Assembly: GCA_020847975.1 (NCBI GenBank)
Contig: JADLBD010000042.1
Location: forward strand, 62,001-126,000
Direction of reading: 5' to 3'
DNA length: 64,000 nucleotides
DNA from: Bryobacterales bacterium
Lineage (GTDB): Bacteria > Acidobacteriota > Terriglobia > Bryobacterales > Bryobacteraceae
Positions 33,488-42,386 of this stretch are shown piece after piece; the first letter of the stretch is position 1; every line of letters begins with the position of its first letter. Both the position numbers and the translations under genes were made by a program. The notes below the pieces were generated by a model. The model had not been told where the DNA came from, ran no database searches, and worked only from the letters and a program-made list of their open reading frames with translations.

Positions 33488-34676
33488 GGAGCCCTTTGGT
33501 ATTCGCGGTGTTCGCACCCACTGGCGCAGGATTCTAGGCGATGAGTTCGCAGCCGTGTCGCCCTTCCTGCGCCGGCTCAGAGATCCATCGGATACGTACC
33601 CATGCCCGCGGCTGGGAGGCGATGGCTGCCCGCGACGTGTGGTGGTGCATGGCCCGGAGGACATCGTGGCTGTGTGCCAATGTGTTCCGAAAGCGTGCGA
33701 CACGCTCAAGCTGCAACCGGCGGATATCGTCGAGTACGAGTTTGACTGGAAGCGGTTTTGCGAGGCCCTCTGCGAGTTGCTGCATGTCGTTCCGGTCGCG
33801 GAGCCGCTGTCCCTGCACAAGGGCCTCTGGCAGGTGGGATCGTGGGCGGTTAACGCTACGGATCACCGTCCGGTGTTCCTCGTGGCAACCGCAACGCGGA
33901 CTTCGTTCGATGCCGCAGTGGGTGCCCTGCTGATCGCCCACCAGACAACGTTCGTCGTGCTCTCGCCGACGCTACGATTCAGCGGTGGCTCCGCCATCGA
34001 AGGTTTGCGGAGGCGTGGAGCGACACTGCTCTCACTTGAGGATATTCTGCATCCTGAAGGGGGCAAGTTGGTTGCCGCGGGTACGCTCTCGCAACTCGCT
34101 GGGAGTGGCACTCGGAGTGAGGGAGCGACGGAAGCCGAGGAGAACGTCTTCCGGCGCGAGCAGGATGTTTGGGCGATTTCCTTCGCCGGCAAGACCGTCC
34201 GGCTCAAACATCTTGCCGGACTGGGCTATGTCGCCGAACTTCTTCGCGCGCCAGGCAAGGAGATCGATGCGATCACTTTGACCGGCTACTCCGTAACTGA
34301 TGCGGCGGCGGGACCGAATGCCGGCATCGATCTGGCGGACGAGACGGCCATCCGGCAGGTGAAATCCGAACTCGACCAGCGGAGGACGGAATTGGCGCGG
34401 TTGGCCCCAAACGACTGGGTTCGCAAGGGCGACCTTACCAGCGAAATCGAAAAGCTGGAAGATTATTTGCGGGATGTACAAGGGCTCCAGGGGCGATCAC
34501 GAAAAGCTGCGGGTGACATTCAACGCGCTCGATCTGCGGCAACCCATGCTGTGAAGCGTGCCATCGATCGTATTGAGAGAGACCATGGGCCTCTCGCCGA
34601 ACATCTGCGTCATTCGATCCGGACTGGTAACACTCTCCTCTACCTCCCATCGGAACCCATCGAGTGGCGGTTCTGA
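33453..34676 (+). CDS. Unknown protein with Cys cluster and C-terminal helical domain
   Basis: 407 residues from ATG 33453 (an in-frame TTG six bases upstream is possible). Cysteines cluster near 50-80 (TYPCPRLGGDGCPRR, then AVCQCVPKACD), suggesting metal binding. The middle is alpha/beta. Residues about 290-350 form a long charged helix, and the C-terminus is LAEHLRHSIRTGNTLLYLP, a closing sequence I have met in several planctomycete and acidobacterial unknown proteins. That recognition is from memory. It is coupled to the preceding unknown gene. Function unknown. Confidence 0.6.
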   Translation: MKRLKRLWRAFEEPFGIRGVRTHWRRILGDEFAAVSPFLRRLRDPSDTYPCPRLGGDGCPRRVVVHGPEDIVAVCQCVPKACDTLKLQPADIVEYEFDWKRFCEALCELLHVVPVAEPLSLHKGLWQVGSWAVNATDHRPVFLVATATRTSFDAAVGALLIAHQTTFVVLSPTLRFSGGSAIEGLRRRGATLLSLEDILHPEGGKLVAAGTLSQLAGSGTRSEGATEAEENVFRREQDVWAISFAGKTVRLKHLAGLGYVAELLRAPGKEIDAITLTGYSVTDAAAGPNAGIDLADETAIRQVKSELDQRRTELARLAPNDWVRKGDLTSEIEKLEDYLRDVQGLQGRSRKAAGDIQRARSAATHAVKRAIDRIERDHGPLAEHLRHSIRTGNTLLYLPSEPIEWRF

Positions 34677-34847
34677 GCCGTGTGACGCGCAGTGACACAT
34701 TCTGTGATGCCTGATGTCATGCCTCCTTTTTGAAGGCGTTGCCCGGCGACAAGGAACACAGCGCGTGGAACGAATTCGGCCCTCCTGCCGAACCTCCGAT
34801 ACAGCCCTCGCCGGCAACCCCTCGATAATTTTCCCTGGAGGAATTGC

Positions 34848-35174
34848 ATGAGCGATCTGATGACCAAAGCTGCCCTTTCGGCCCCGCGCCAGCGGTTGCT
34901 CGAAACCATGCAGCGGCTTAACTTTGGCCGCATCGAGGATCTGGAGATCCGCAAAGGCGAACCCCTGTTCAACCCCGCACCACGCATTGTGCAGGACATC
35001 AAGTTGGGCGCGGAGAATGGTCCGCGGCCGGAACTGAGCACCGCTGACTTCGTGCTCAAAAGCCAGGTTGTGGAGTTCTTCGAACATTTGACACGCATCG
35101 GTGACGCTTCGGTCGAAACCATCGAAGTGAAACATGGCCTGCCCTTCAAACTCGTGGTCGAGATGGCGGGCTGA
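34848..35174 (+). CDS. Small conserved-looking phage protein of unknown function
   Basis: 108 residues, ATG preceded by GGAGGAATTGC, an excellent ribosome-binding site. Acidic and Leu-rich, no metal-binding or membrane motif. The region IRKGEPLFNPAPRIVQDIK is distinctive but I cannot name the family. The strong translation signal and the 171-base upstream gap suggest it starts the early replication transcript. Confidence 0.6.
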   Translation: MSDLMTKAALSAPRQRLLETMQRLNFGRIEDLEIRKGEPLFNPAPRIVQDIKLGAENGPRPELSTADFVLKSQVVEFFEHLTRIGDASVETIEVKHGLPFKLVVEMAG

Positions 35175-35209
35175 AAGAAGGAACACACCAGACACAGGCT
35201 GGCCGTCAA

Positions 35210-35259
35210 GCGGAAGCCTTGTGGGTGACGCTCAGAAGGGCGATTCCACAAGCTTCCGC
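35210..35259 (+). repeat. Imperfect 15-bp inverted repeat upstream of the sigma gene
   Basis: GCGGAAGCCTTGTGG at 35210-35224 pairs with CCACAAGCTTCCGC at 35246-35259, with a single bulged base, enclosing 21 bases. A short T-rich stretch (TATTTGTTTGG) follows. It could be an RNA hairpin terminating the previous gene or an operator; without a clear T-run I favour a regulatory hairpin. It lies 67 bases before the sigma gene start. Confidence 0.5.
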
Positions 35260-35325
35260 TATTTGTTTGGAATCGCGTGGTCCTGAGTTTCACCCACAGC
35301 TTTCCTTCGGCCGCAGGAGGAAATG

Positions 35326-35925
35326 ATGGTTCGACAAGACGGACTCTCCGAAATCGACCAATACGCCATTCGCAACATTGAATGCCGGGTTCGGCGCTTG
35401 ATCGGGCGCTACGGCATCACCGCGGACGAACGCGAGGATCTGGTCCAGCAACTCTTTCTCGAATACCTCGAACGCGCCGGAGGCTTTGATGCAAGCCGTG
35501 GCCGCTACACAACCTTTGTGAACTGTCTGATCCGCAATCAGGTCGTGTCGTTGCTGCGGGCCCGGCGGCATCAGCTTAGGCAGGCCGTTCTTTGCCCGTT
35601 GCCTGCGAATCCAGGCGAAGACACTGATGACGAAATGCGTGCCACGAATGGCGCTGACCTGAATGAGGATGCATACCGGATGGCCTCGGGGCATGCCACC
35701 CGGAGCATGAGGGAACTGCTTGAGCTGCGAATCGACGTATCCCGTGCCCGCGCGGCGCTTCCGGCCGAGTTGCGCGAGATTGGGGATCGGGTTGTCGCCG
35801 AGGGCGTGAATGCTCTGAGCCAGTCAATGGGCCGTTCGCCTAGCCGCATTTATCAGCTGCTATGGAAGATGCGCCCGGTGTTCGCTGAGTTCGGCCTGGC
35901 TCCAGCCTCGGGAGGCGGGCGATGA
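35326..35925 (+). CDS. Phage-encoded sigma-70 family RNA polymerase sigma factor
   Basis: 199 residues. An AGGAGG lies five bases before ATG 35326 and only two before the overlapping ATG at 35323, so 35326 is preferred. Sigma region 2 is DQYAIRNIECRVRRLIGRYGI to DASRGRYTTFVNCLIRNQVVSLLRARR, with the -10-recognition helix. A region 4-like helix-turn-helix is at the C-terminus (NALSQSMGRSPSRIYQLLWKM). It is short for sigma-70 and resembles ECF-type or phage sigma factors. It would redirect host RNA polymerase to phage promoters. The gene overlaps the helicase ATG as ATGA. Confidence 0.8.
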   Translation: MVRQDGLSEIDQYAIRNIECRVRRLIGRYGITADEREDLVQQLFLEYLERAGGFDASRGRYTTFVNCLIRNQVVSLLRARRHQLRQAVLCPLPANPGEDTDDEMRATNGADLNEDAYRMASGHATRSMRELLELRIDVSRARAALPAELREIGDRVVAEGVNALSQSMGRSPSRIYQLLWKMRPVFAEFGLAPASGGGR

Positions 35926-37307
35926 CTTCTGGTCTGCGCACGACGCCCTGGCGGCATCAGCGACAAGCCGTTGCCTTTGTCCGTGAACTTTACCGATGCG
36001 GTAAACGGGGCGCGATGATCGCAGCGGTCATGGGCACTGGCAAATCAGCCATGACGGTTTACCTCAGCGTCGAAGAGGGATTCCAACTGATCCTTATCCT
36101 GTGTCCGCTGCGAGTGGTGCAGGTATGGCGTCCACAGTTCGAGATGCATTCTGCCCTGCCCTTCCTTGTGGTGCCGCTGAATGACGACTTCGCGAGCGTA
36201 CGAGCAAAGCGGGCGGAAGCCGAGCGCCAGATCGGACTTGCCAAGGCGCGGGGAGTGCCTGCGGTCATTGTCATCAATTACGACAGCGCCTGGCGAGCGC
36301 CGTTTTCAGACTGGGCTCTGCGGCAGAAGTGGGATCTGGTTGTTGCCGATGAAATTCATCGATGCAAAGCACCAGGCGGTAAGGCGAGCCGGTTCCTGGC
36401 GCGGCTCGGCAAAGTGGCGCGTTTCCGGCTAGGACTCTCCGGCACACCGATGCCGCACTCACCGCTGGATGTCTACGGTTATTTCCGTTTCCTGGATCCT
36501 TCGATCTTCGGCTGGTCGTTCCACCACTTCCGGCAGCATTTCGCGGTGATGGGTGGCTTTCAGAATCACCAGGTGGTCGCCTACAGCAACCTCGATGAGC
36601 TCAACCGGAAGTTCTACTCCATTACCTTCGCATGCGGCAAAGATGTTCTGGACCTGCCGCCAGAAGTGCATATCACCTACACCTGCCAGCTCGACAGCGA
36701 GGCGCGAAAAGCCTATCGCTCACTGGAGCGGGATCTGATTGCGGAGATTCACGCGGGCGAAGTCACCGCGGCGAACGCGCTGGTCAAGATGCTACGGCTG
36801 CAACAGATCACCGGCGGCTATATCCGCACCGACGACGGACACGATGTCCAAATCGACTCGGCCAAGATGAACCTCCTGCGGGATGTATTGGAGGACATTG
36901 CACCCGATGAGCCGGTCGTCGTCTTCTGCCGCTTCCACAAGGACCTCGATGCCGTGAATCGCGTTGCCGATGAAACAGGCCGGCGCTCGCTCGAACTCTC
37001 CGGCCGAATGGATGACCTCAAACGCTGGCTGGCTGGAGAAGCCCCCGTGCTCGCCGTGCAGATCGACTCGGGTGGCGTGGGTGTGGATCTGACCCGCGCG
37101 CGGTATGCAATTTACTACTCCCTTGGATTCTCGCTGGGCTCCTATGAACAGAGCCTCGCCCGCATCCACCGGCCAGGACAAACGCGGCCTGTCGAATACA
37201 TCCACCTGCTCGTTGAAGCCACGGTCGACGAAAAGGTGATGGCTGCGCTGGCGCGCCGATCCGATGTCGTCAACAGCGTTCTGCAGCAAATGGGAGGACG
37301 GCCATGA
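35922..37307 (+). CDS. SNF2-like superfamily 2 helicase, phage
   Basis: 461 residues. Walker A MGTGKSA near 32-38 follows a Q-like motif (PWRHQRQAVAFV). Motif II is LVVADEIHRCK (DEIH) and motif III RLGLSGTPMPHSPLDV. Motifs V-VI are LSGRMDDLKRWL and LARIHRPGQTRPVEYIHLL. Its length matches the short phage versions that assist replication or recombination. It unwinds or remodels DNA with ATP. The start overlaps the sigma factor stop; the next small gene's ATG overlaps its own stop. Confidence 0.88.
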   Translation: MTSGLRTTPWRHQRQAVAFVRELYRCGKRGAMIAAVMGTGKSAMTVYLSVEEGFQLILILCPLRVVQVWRPQFEMHSALPFLVVPLNDDFASVRAKRAEAERQIGLAKARGVPAVIVINYDSAWRAPFSDWALRQKWDLVVADEIHRCKAPGGKASRFLARLGKVARFRLGLSGTPMPHSPLDVYGYFRFLDPSIFGWSFHHFRQHFAVMGGFQNHQVVAYSNLDELNRKFYSITFACGKDVLDLPPEVHITYTCQLDSEARKAYRSLERDLIAEIHAGEVTAANALVKMLRLQQITGGYIRTDDGHDVQIDSAKMNLLRDVLEDIAPDEPVVVFCRFHKDLDAVNRVADETGRRSLELSGRMDDLKRWLAGEAPVLAVQIDSGGVGVDLTRARYAIYYSLGFSLGSYEQSLARIHRPGQTRPVEYIHLLVEATVDEKVMAALARRSDVVNSVLQQMGGRP

Positions 37308-37543
37308 GCACCGCAGATCTCCGCTATCGCGTGTTCGAGGTTCGGATGACCTGGAGGCGTGACTCCGAAAAACATCCCACAGGCGCCATGGAGATTGAGG
37401 CTATTCTCAACGCTCATCCCAACTACCATCTCCACCGTATTCAGGCCTACTCGCGCGGCGGCAATGAGCCGGGTTTCGTGGACGAGGTCCTCGCGCTTGT
37501 TGTCTTGCGCAGAAATCTCAGAACAAAGGAACTAGTCCAATGA
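37304..37543 (+). CDS. Small unknown phage protein
   Basis: 79 residues, start codon overlapping the helicase stop as ATGA. Basic, with a short HYHLHR-like stretch but no clear motif. The stop overlaps the next ATG in the same manner, so it belongs to a tightly coupled early operon. Function unknown. Confidence 0.55.
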   Translation: MSTADLRYRVFEVRMTWRRDSEKHPTGAMEIEAILNAHPNYHLHRIQAYSRGGNEPGFVDEVLALVVLRRNLRTKELVQ

Positions 37544-37935
37544 ACACAGATGAATTGAAGCGTTTCGTCTCACTGGAAGAACGCCGACGGCAGCTCGAAG
37601 CCGAAATCGACACGATCAAGGCGGAGGCTGCCGAACTCGAAGGGCGCCTCCTGCCACAGTTTGAGCAGGCCGGAATGGAGAGGGTCTTCATCGATGGCCG
37701 GACCGTCTACATTGAGCGCAAATTGTGGGCAAAGGCCAAGGAGGGTGACAAGCCTGCAGTGTGCAAGGCCCTCAAGCGGTGCCGCCTCGGCGACTACGTG
37801 GAAGAGACCTTCAACACCAATTCCCTCAGCGCATACGTCCGGGAACTCGATCGTGAAGGGCGGAAGATGCCGCCTTCGCTGGCCGCAGTCCTCGACGTAA
37901 GCGAGGTTTTCAAACTCAGAACAAGGAGAAGCTAA
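37540..37935 (+). CDS. Small unknown phage protein with N-terminal coiled coil
   Basis: 131 residues. Residues 10-45 form a coiled coil (EERRRQLEAEIDTIKAEAAE). The middle contains RVFIDGRTVYIERKLWAKAKEGD, and the C-terminus is basic. No family recognised. It overlaps the preceding gene by four bases and precedes the Cys-cluster protein by two bases. Confidence 0.6.
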   Translation: MNTDELKRFVSLEERRRQLEAEIDTIKAEAAELEGRLLPQFEQAGMERVFIDGRTVYIERKLWAKAKEGDKPAVCKALKRCRLGDYVEETFNTNSLSAYVRELDREGRKMPPSLAAVLDVSEVFKLRTRRS

Positions 37936-37937
37936 GC

Positions 37938-38690
37938 ATGGCAAGCAAGGAAGTCGTGAAAAAGAACCAGGAACCGGCGATCAGCCCCTTCGTCGTCTTC
38001 CAGACCCCGGTAGACGATATCCGGGACGCGGTAGCTGCCAATCTCGGTGACGGCAGCATGAGCGCCACCGATTTCGAACGCATCAAAATCCCGGCAGGCG
38101 GTGGCACTGCGTGGACGCTGCAAACGCTCGATGGTGAAGAGATGGTCAAGGAACTGACCGGCATCATTGTCGCCTGGCGGGACACTCGGGCCTACTGGAG
38201 CGTTCCGCTGGAGCAATCCGACGGAAATATGCCTCCGGATTGCTATTCGCTCGACGCCCGTACGGGTCACGGAAAGCCCGGTGGTGACTGCCACAAATGT
38301 GATTTCGGGAAATTTGGTAGCGATCCGAAGGGAGAAGGCCAGGCCTGCAAATTGGTCCGGCAATTGTTCTTCGTGCGCGAGGAAAACCTGTTGCCAGAGA
38401 TTGTCAGCTTGCCGGCGAGTTCAGTGAAGCCGGCGCGGCAGTACTTCATGCGGTTGGCATCGAAGGCGGTGCCTTGTTACAGCCTCATCACAAAGATCAG
38501 TCTGGAGAAGACGAAGAACGCTCAAGGAATCGTGTATTCGCGGGCAGCGTTCACCTCCGGCGGCCGCCTCACTCCCGAGCAGGCATCGCGCGTGAAGGAG
38601 TATGCCGCGATGCTGAAACCGTTTCTCGAATCCGCGCCCTCGGCCCCGACTGCGAAAGATGTTCAGCACGGAGAAGGCGAAGTCATCTGA
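37938..38690 (+). CDS. Phage protein with Cys/His cluster, possible ssDNA-binding or recombination role
   Basis: 250 residues, ATG after AGGAGAAGCTAAGC. Around 105-140 the sequence PGGDCHKCDFGKFGSD, with a later QACKLV, suggests a zinc site. The N-terminal half is beta-rich (PAGGGTAWTLQTLDGEE) and the C-terminus ends in an acidic, Glu/Gly-rich tail, a layout seen in single-strand-binding proteins. No homology could be established by eye. Position between helicase and primase-helicase fits a replication accessory. Confidence 0.5.
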   Translation: MASKEVVKKNQEPAISPFVVFQTPVDDIRDAVAANLGDGSMSATDFERIKIPAGGGTAWTLQTLDGEEMVKELTGIIVAWRDTRAYWSVPLEQSDGNMPPDCYSLDARTGHGKPGGDCHKCDFGKFGSDPKGEGQACKLVRQLFFVREENLLPEIVSLPASSVKPARQYFMRLASKAVPCYSLITKISLEKTKNAQGIVYSRAAFTSGGRLTPEQASRVKEYAAMLKPFLESAPSAPTAKDVQHGEGEVI

Positions 38691-38711
38691 CGCGATTTGC
38701 ACGGAGGTGCC

Positions 38712-41300
38712 ATGGAGGGCGACAAGCTTGCCATCCGGCAGTTCATCGAGCGGGTCCACGGTCCTGAGCCACAAGGCTGGCTGGTGCTGTGGACCCGGCA
38801 GGACAAGGCGGCCAAGGCATTTGAAATCGGCGATGGCAGCATGCTTGACGCCGCAGTCCAATACTGCTCTCACCGGGCAGAATCGATGGACGTGTACGCC
38901 GCCGTCGGATTGCAGGGGAAGCCTCCGCCAAACGGAAGCCGTGGCAAAGAGGATGGTGTGCTTTCGGTTCCGGGCGTCTGGGCCGACATCGACATTGCTG
39001 GTGCAGCACACAAAGCAAAGGACCTGCCAGCCAGCGAAGGCGACGCGCTCTCGCTCGTTGAAGCCCTCGGCATTCCGCCCTCCCTGATCGTTAGGAGCGG
39101 CTTCGGCCTGCAAGTTTATTGGCTGTTTCGCGAGCCGTCTATCATCGAAACGGAAGCTGAGCACCAGGAACTGAAATCGCTTTCCCGCCGTTTTCAGCAG
39201 TTTCTCCGGATTCAGGCACGGGCGCGGGGCTGGACACTCGACCCGACAGCAGACCTGTGCCGGGTACTTCGCGTTCCCGGAACGTTCAACCGGAAGATCC
39301 CGAACGATGTTCGTCCGGTGACTGCGGAGTATTTAGACAACGCATATTCCCATGACGACATAGACGAGATGCTTGCCGGGATTGACGATCCCGGGGCTGC
39401 GGGCATTCAGGATTCGCAGCCAGAGCTCCCGCCGGCGAAGCTGCCGCCCATCCTCGACGGATGTGCGTGGATGCGCCACTGCCGGAGCGATGCTGCGGCA
39501 CTCCCAGAGCCGGAGTGGTATCGGATGCTCACGGTTATCGCCCGGTGCGAGGAAGCCGAGCGGTGGGCGCACGAACTAAGTAAGGCCTATCCGAAATACA
39601 CCCGCCGTGAGACGCAGCGCAAACTACGGCAGGCCTCAAGCGGCAATGTTTCGCCGGTCACATGTGGGTTCGTGCAAACCGACCTCGGCGGGGAGAAGTT
39701 CTGCGGAGAGTGCCTGTTTCGCGGCAACGTGAACTCACCCATCGCCATTGGCAGACTGGACACAGCCAGCGACGCGCCATCCGCCGAACCGGAACAGTCA
39801 TCGCCCGATCCCGCAGATCCCATTGCTGCGGCAGGTGATTCATCGCGGCCACCAGAGTCTAATGTGGCCTCGAGAATCGAGCGTTTCACCGACCTCGGAA
39901 ATGCCAGGCGCTTCGCTGCACGATACCGCGGCCATCTCCGCTACTGCGAGAAATGGGCTCGCTGGTTTGTCTGGGATGGAATGCGGTGGCGGGAGGACGA
40001 GAAACTCGAGGTTTACAATCTCGGTGCTGCCCTCATCCGCAGTTTGTATGGGCTCGCCAGGAAGATCACAAATCAGGAGGAGCGGGACGCCTTCCTTGCT
40101 CATCTGATCAAATCCGAATCCTGGCGGGCGATTACCGCCATGATCAACCTGGCGAAGGCCGATCCTGCGATCGCGATTCGGCCGAGTGATCTCGATTCCG
40201 ACCCATGGCTTCTGACAGTTCGCAACGGGACAATCGACTTGCGCACCGGTCAGTTGCGGCCGCACAGCCAGCAGGATCTGATCACGAAACTCGCTCCAGC
40301 GGTATTCGAGCCGGGGGCAACCTGCCCAAACTGGCTGGAATTCCTCTATATGGTCATGAACCGGCGATCAAATCTGGTCGCCTTCCTGCAGCGCGCATTC
40401 GGGTGCTGTCTAACGGGGATAACCAGCGACAAGGCGATGTTCATCATGTACGGTGCCGGCGGCGACAACGGCAAGTCGACGATGGTGGACATCATCCAGC
40501 GAGTGCTGGGCGACTATGCCACGCGCACTCCGGTCGAGACGTTCCTGAAGAAGAAAGAGGGCGCTATTCCCAATGACGTTGCCAAGCTGAAGGGCGCGCG
40601 GTTCGTGTGGGCGTCGGAGAACGAGCGCGGTTCCCGGCTCTCGGAGTCGCTGATCAAGGAGATGACGGGCGGCGACAAGATGTCGGCACGATTCATGCGG
40701 GGCGAGTTCTTCGAGTTTTATCCCGAATTCAAAGCCTGGCTGGCAACGAACCACAAGCCGCAGGTCCGCGGCGACCGCGCGCTGTGGAATCGTTTGAAGC
40801 TAATTCCCTTCGACGTGACCATCCCAAAAGAACAGCAAAAGCCGCGTCACGAAGTCACCGCGATGTTCCAGGCGGAGTTTTCGGGCATCTTGAACTGGGC
40901 CGTTCAGGGCTGCCTCACCTGGCAGCGCGAGGGCTTGGGCGTGCCTGAAGAAGTCGTCGCCGCCACCCGAGAGTACGAGGCGGAACAGGACACATTTGCG
41001 ATGTTTCTCAGCGAGAAGTGCGTGTGCACACCCAACGCACGTGCCTCGTCAACGGCGCTCTACAAGGTGTATCGCACCTGGGCCGAGGAGCACGGCGAAG
41101 TGCCGGTAAGCCACAAGGTGTTCAGTTCCTTGCTCAGCGAGCGCGGGTTTCAGAAGCTCCGGCAGACCGCCGGTATGGTCTGCCTCGGTGTGGGTTTGCT
41201 TGCCGAGAACGTCCACGACACGCCCCCACGGGGCAATGGAAGTGGCCGCGGAAGCGGGAAAGATTGGGCGACGAGAGACGAGGAAGGAGAAGAAATTTGA
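38712..41300 (+). CDS. Phage primase-helicase (AEP-type primase with D5-like SF3 helicase)
   Basis: 862 residues; ATG preceded by ACGGAGGTGCC (an in-frame TTG 15 bases upstream is not needed). An archaeo-eukaryotic primase-like region (residues 1-200) has GVWADIDIA with its two metal-binding aspartates and ADLCRVLRVPGTFNRK. After a variable segment, residues 490-780 form a D5/P4-type helicase: NGTIDLRTGQLRPHSQQDLI, Walker A GAGGDNGKST, Walker B-like FVWASENERGS, sensor LATNHKPQVRGD and arginine finger RALWNRLKLIPF. It would prime and unwind DNA at the phage origin. Confidence 0.9.
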   Translation: MEGDKLAIRQFIERVHGPEPQGWLVLWTRQDKAAKAFEIGDGSMLDAAVQYCSHRAESMDVYAAVGLQGKPPPNGSRGKEDGVLSVPGVWADIDIAGAAHKAKDLPASEGDALSLVEALGIPPSLIVRSGFGLQVYWLFREPSIIETEAEHQELKSLSRRFQQFLRIQARARGWTLDPTADLCRVLRVPGTFNRKIPNDVRPVTAEYLDNAYSHDDIDEMLAGIDDPGAAGIQDSQPELPPAKLPPILDGCAWMRHCRSDAAALPEPEWYRMLTVIARCEEAERWAHELSKAYPKYTRRETQRKLRQASSGNVSPVTCGFVQTDLGGEKFCGECLFRGNVNSPIAIGRLDTASDAPSAEPEQSSPDPADPIAAAGDSSRPPESNVASRIERFTDLGNARRFAARYRGHLRYCEKWARWFVWDGMRWREDEKLEVYNLGAALIRSLYGLARKITNQEERDAFLAHLIKSESWRAITAMINLAKADPAIAIRPSDLDSDPWLLTVRNGTIDLRTGQLRPHSQQDLITKLAPAVFEPGATCPNWLEFLYMVMNRRSNLVAFLQRAFGCCLTGITSDKAMFIMYGAGGDNGKSTMVDIIQRVLGDYATRTPVETFLKKKEGAIPNDVAKLKGARFVWASENERGSRLSESLIKEMTGGDKMSARFMRGEFFEFYPEFKAWLATNHKPQVRGDRALWNRLKLIPFDVTIPKEQQKPRHEVTAMFQAEFSGILNWAVQGCLTWQREGLGVPEEVVAATREYEAEQDTFAMFLSEKCVCTPNARASSTALYKVYRTWAEEHGEVPVSHKVFSSLLSERGFQKLRQTAGMVCLGVGLLAENVHDTPPRGNGSGRGSGKDWATRDEEGEEI

Positions 41301-41336
41301 TGCATTGCGCCGAGAATCCATGTAGCTTTCGGCACA

Positions 41337-41494
41337 ACCCTACATACGGTGCACGCGCAAGTGGTTTGTTTTCAATATCGGCTTCTCGCCATGTAGGGTT
41401 ATGTATGATTCACCCCTATTATCCGCATAAGCGCGCACGCGCACGCACATATAGGGAAATAGGTTTTACCCTACATAACCCTACATCCCTACAT
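41337..41494 (+). repeat. Iteron-like repeat zone after the primase gene (candidate origin)
   Basis: The octamer CCCTACAT occurs in direct orientation at 41338-41345, 41469-41476, 41479-41486 and 41487-41494, and in reverse at 41391-41398. ATGTAGGGTTATGTA (41391-41405) and TACATAACCCTACAT (41472-41486) form a perfect 15-bp inverted repeat. Between them is A/T-rich DNA and an alternating GC/GCA run (41430-41450 area). Repeated iterons with an A/T-rich segment next to a primase-helicase gene fit a replication origin; an operator array is the alternative. Confidence 0.55.
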
Positions 41495-41522
41495 GGCGGC
41501 TGCATCTCATCGGAGGGCTTCC

Positions 41523-41954
41523 ATGGAAGTTGATGCTGTGTTTGGCCGGCTGCTCGAGGCAGGCGTTTCCGTCTGGCTCGATTCCGACGGCAAGTTGCGG
41601 ATCGACAAAGGTGCGCCCGAGGAGATCAAGCAACTCGTCCGCGAGCACAGGCAGGGAATCATCGACGTGCAGAAGGCCATCGCTCTCATGAACGACAGAG
41701 GCATTCGGATCATTCGTCTCCCTCTCGGCCATCACGCACTCGCGTACCGGCCAGGCACTGACTTGGCAGAAATTCGCTGGGCGGCGAAAGTACTGCGCAT
41801 GGATGCAATGCCGCTCGTGATCAACGACGAAGGCCTGCATTGGATGACTTGGGATGAATGGAAGCTGCGCCGGCGAGTTTGGGCAGAAGAGCCACCGCAG
41901 CAGCCCACCGCCAGTGTGCAGCCGAAACTGCAGTTCGGGAGGAAGACCGCGTGA
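41523..41954 (+). CDS. Small phage protein with TubC-docking-like N-terminus
   Basis: 143 residues from ATG 41523, preceded by TCGGAGGGCTTCC; an earlier ATG at 41493 overlaps the repeat zone. The start VFGRLLEAGVSVWLDSDGKL, followed by RIDKGAPEEIKQLVREH, resembles a short beta-hairpin and helix docking domain seen in TubC-like proteins and phage unknowns. The rest has an aromatic region (LHWMTWDEWKLRRRVW). Its GTG-TGA end overlaps the nuclease gene. Function unknown. Confidence 0.5.
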   Translation: MEVDAVFGRLLEAGVSVWLDSDGKLRIDKGAPEEIKQLVREHRQGIIDVQKAIALMNDRGIRIIRLPLGHHALAYRPGTDLAEIRWAAKVLRMDAMPLVINDEGLHWMTWDEWKLRRRVWAEEPPQQPTASVQPKLQFGRKTA

Positions 41955-42253
41955 CGAGCGAACGTGCGATTGTAAAGGCCATCCTGCGCTACCTCAAGAG
42001 TCTGCCCCGTTGCGTGGCGCGCAAACGCTGGGGCGGCGGGTTGGGTGTTGCAGGTGATCCGGATATCACCGGCTGCATTCACGGCCGCCACTTCGAGTTC
42101 GAGGTCAAGCGTCCTGGTGAGCGCCCCACGCAGCTACAACTGCTGCGTCTGCGCGAATGGAAGGACGCCGGCGCGATCACCGGTGTCGTGACGAGCACCG
42201 CGGAGGTGCGCGAACTGCTGGAAAAATCTTCTGCGGAGGCTATAAAGATTTAG
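41951..42253 (+). CDS. VRR-NUC domain nuclease
   Basis: 100 residues from a GTG that overlaps the upstream TGA. The VRR-NUC core is visible: LGVAGDPDITGCIHGRHFEFEVKRPG, containing the metal-binding Asp and the ExK pair of the PD-(D/E)XK fold, then QLQLLRLREWKDAGAITGVV and a C-terminal TSTAEVREL helix. Such small nucleases act on branched or nicked DNA in phage replication or packaging. It is in the early operon between the origin candidate and the methyltransferases. Confidence 0.82.
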   Translation: MTSERAIVKAILRYLKSLPRCVARKRWGGGLGVAGDPDITGCIHGRHFEFEVKRPGERPTQLQLLRLREWKDAGAITGVVTSTAEVRELLEKSSAEAIKI

Positions 42254-42386
42254 TGCCGCTGCGTATATATCCAGTAGAGGCTCAGTTCGACAGACCGGCG
42301 CATCGCGCACCCTCCGAAAGAATCCCTCCAATTTGTATTTCTTTGCGGGCATACCCGCGATCCCAGCAGGGCAAGGAACGAGAACT

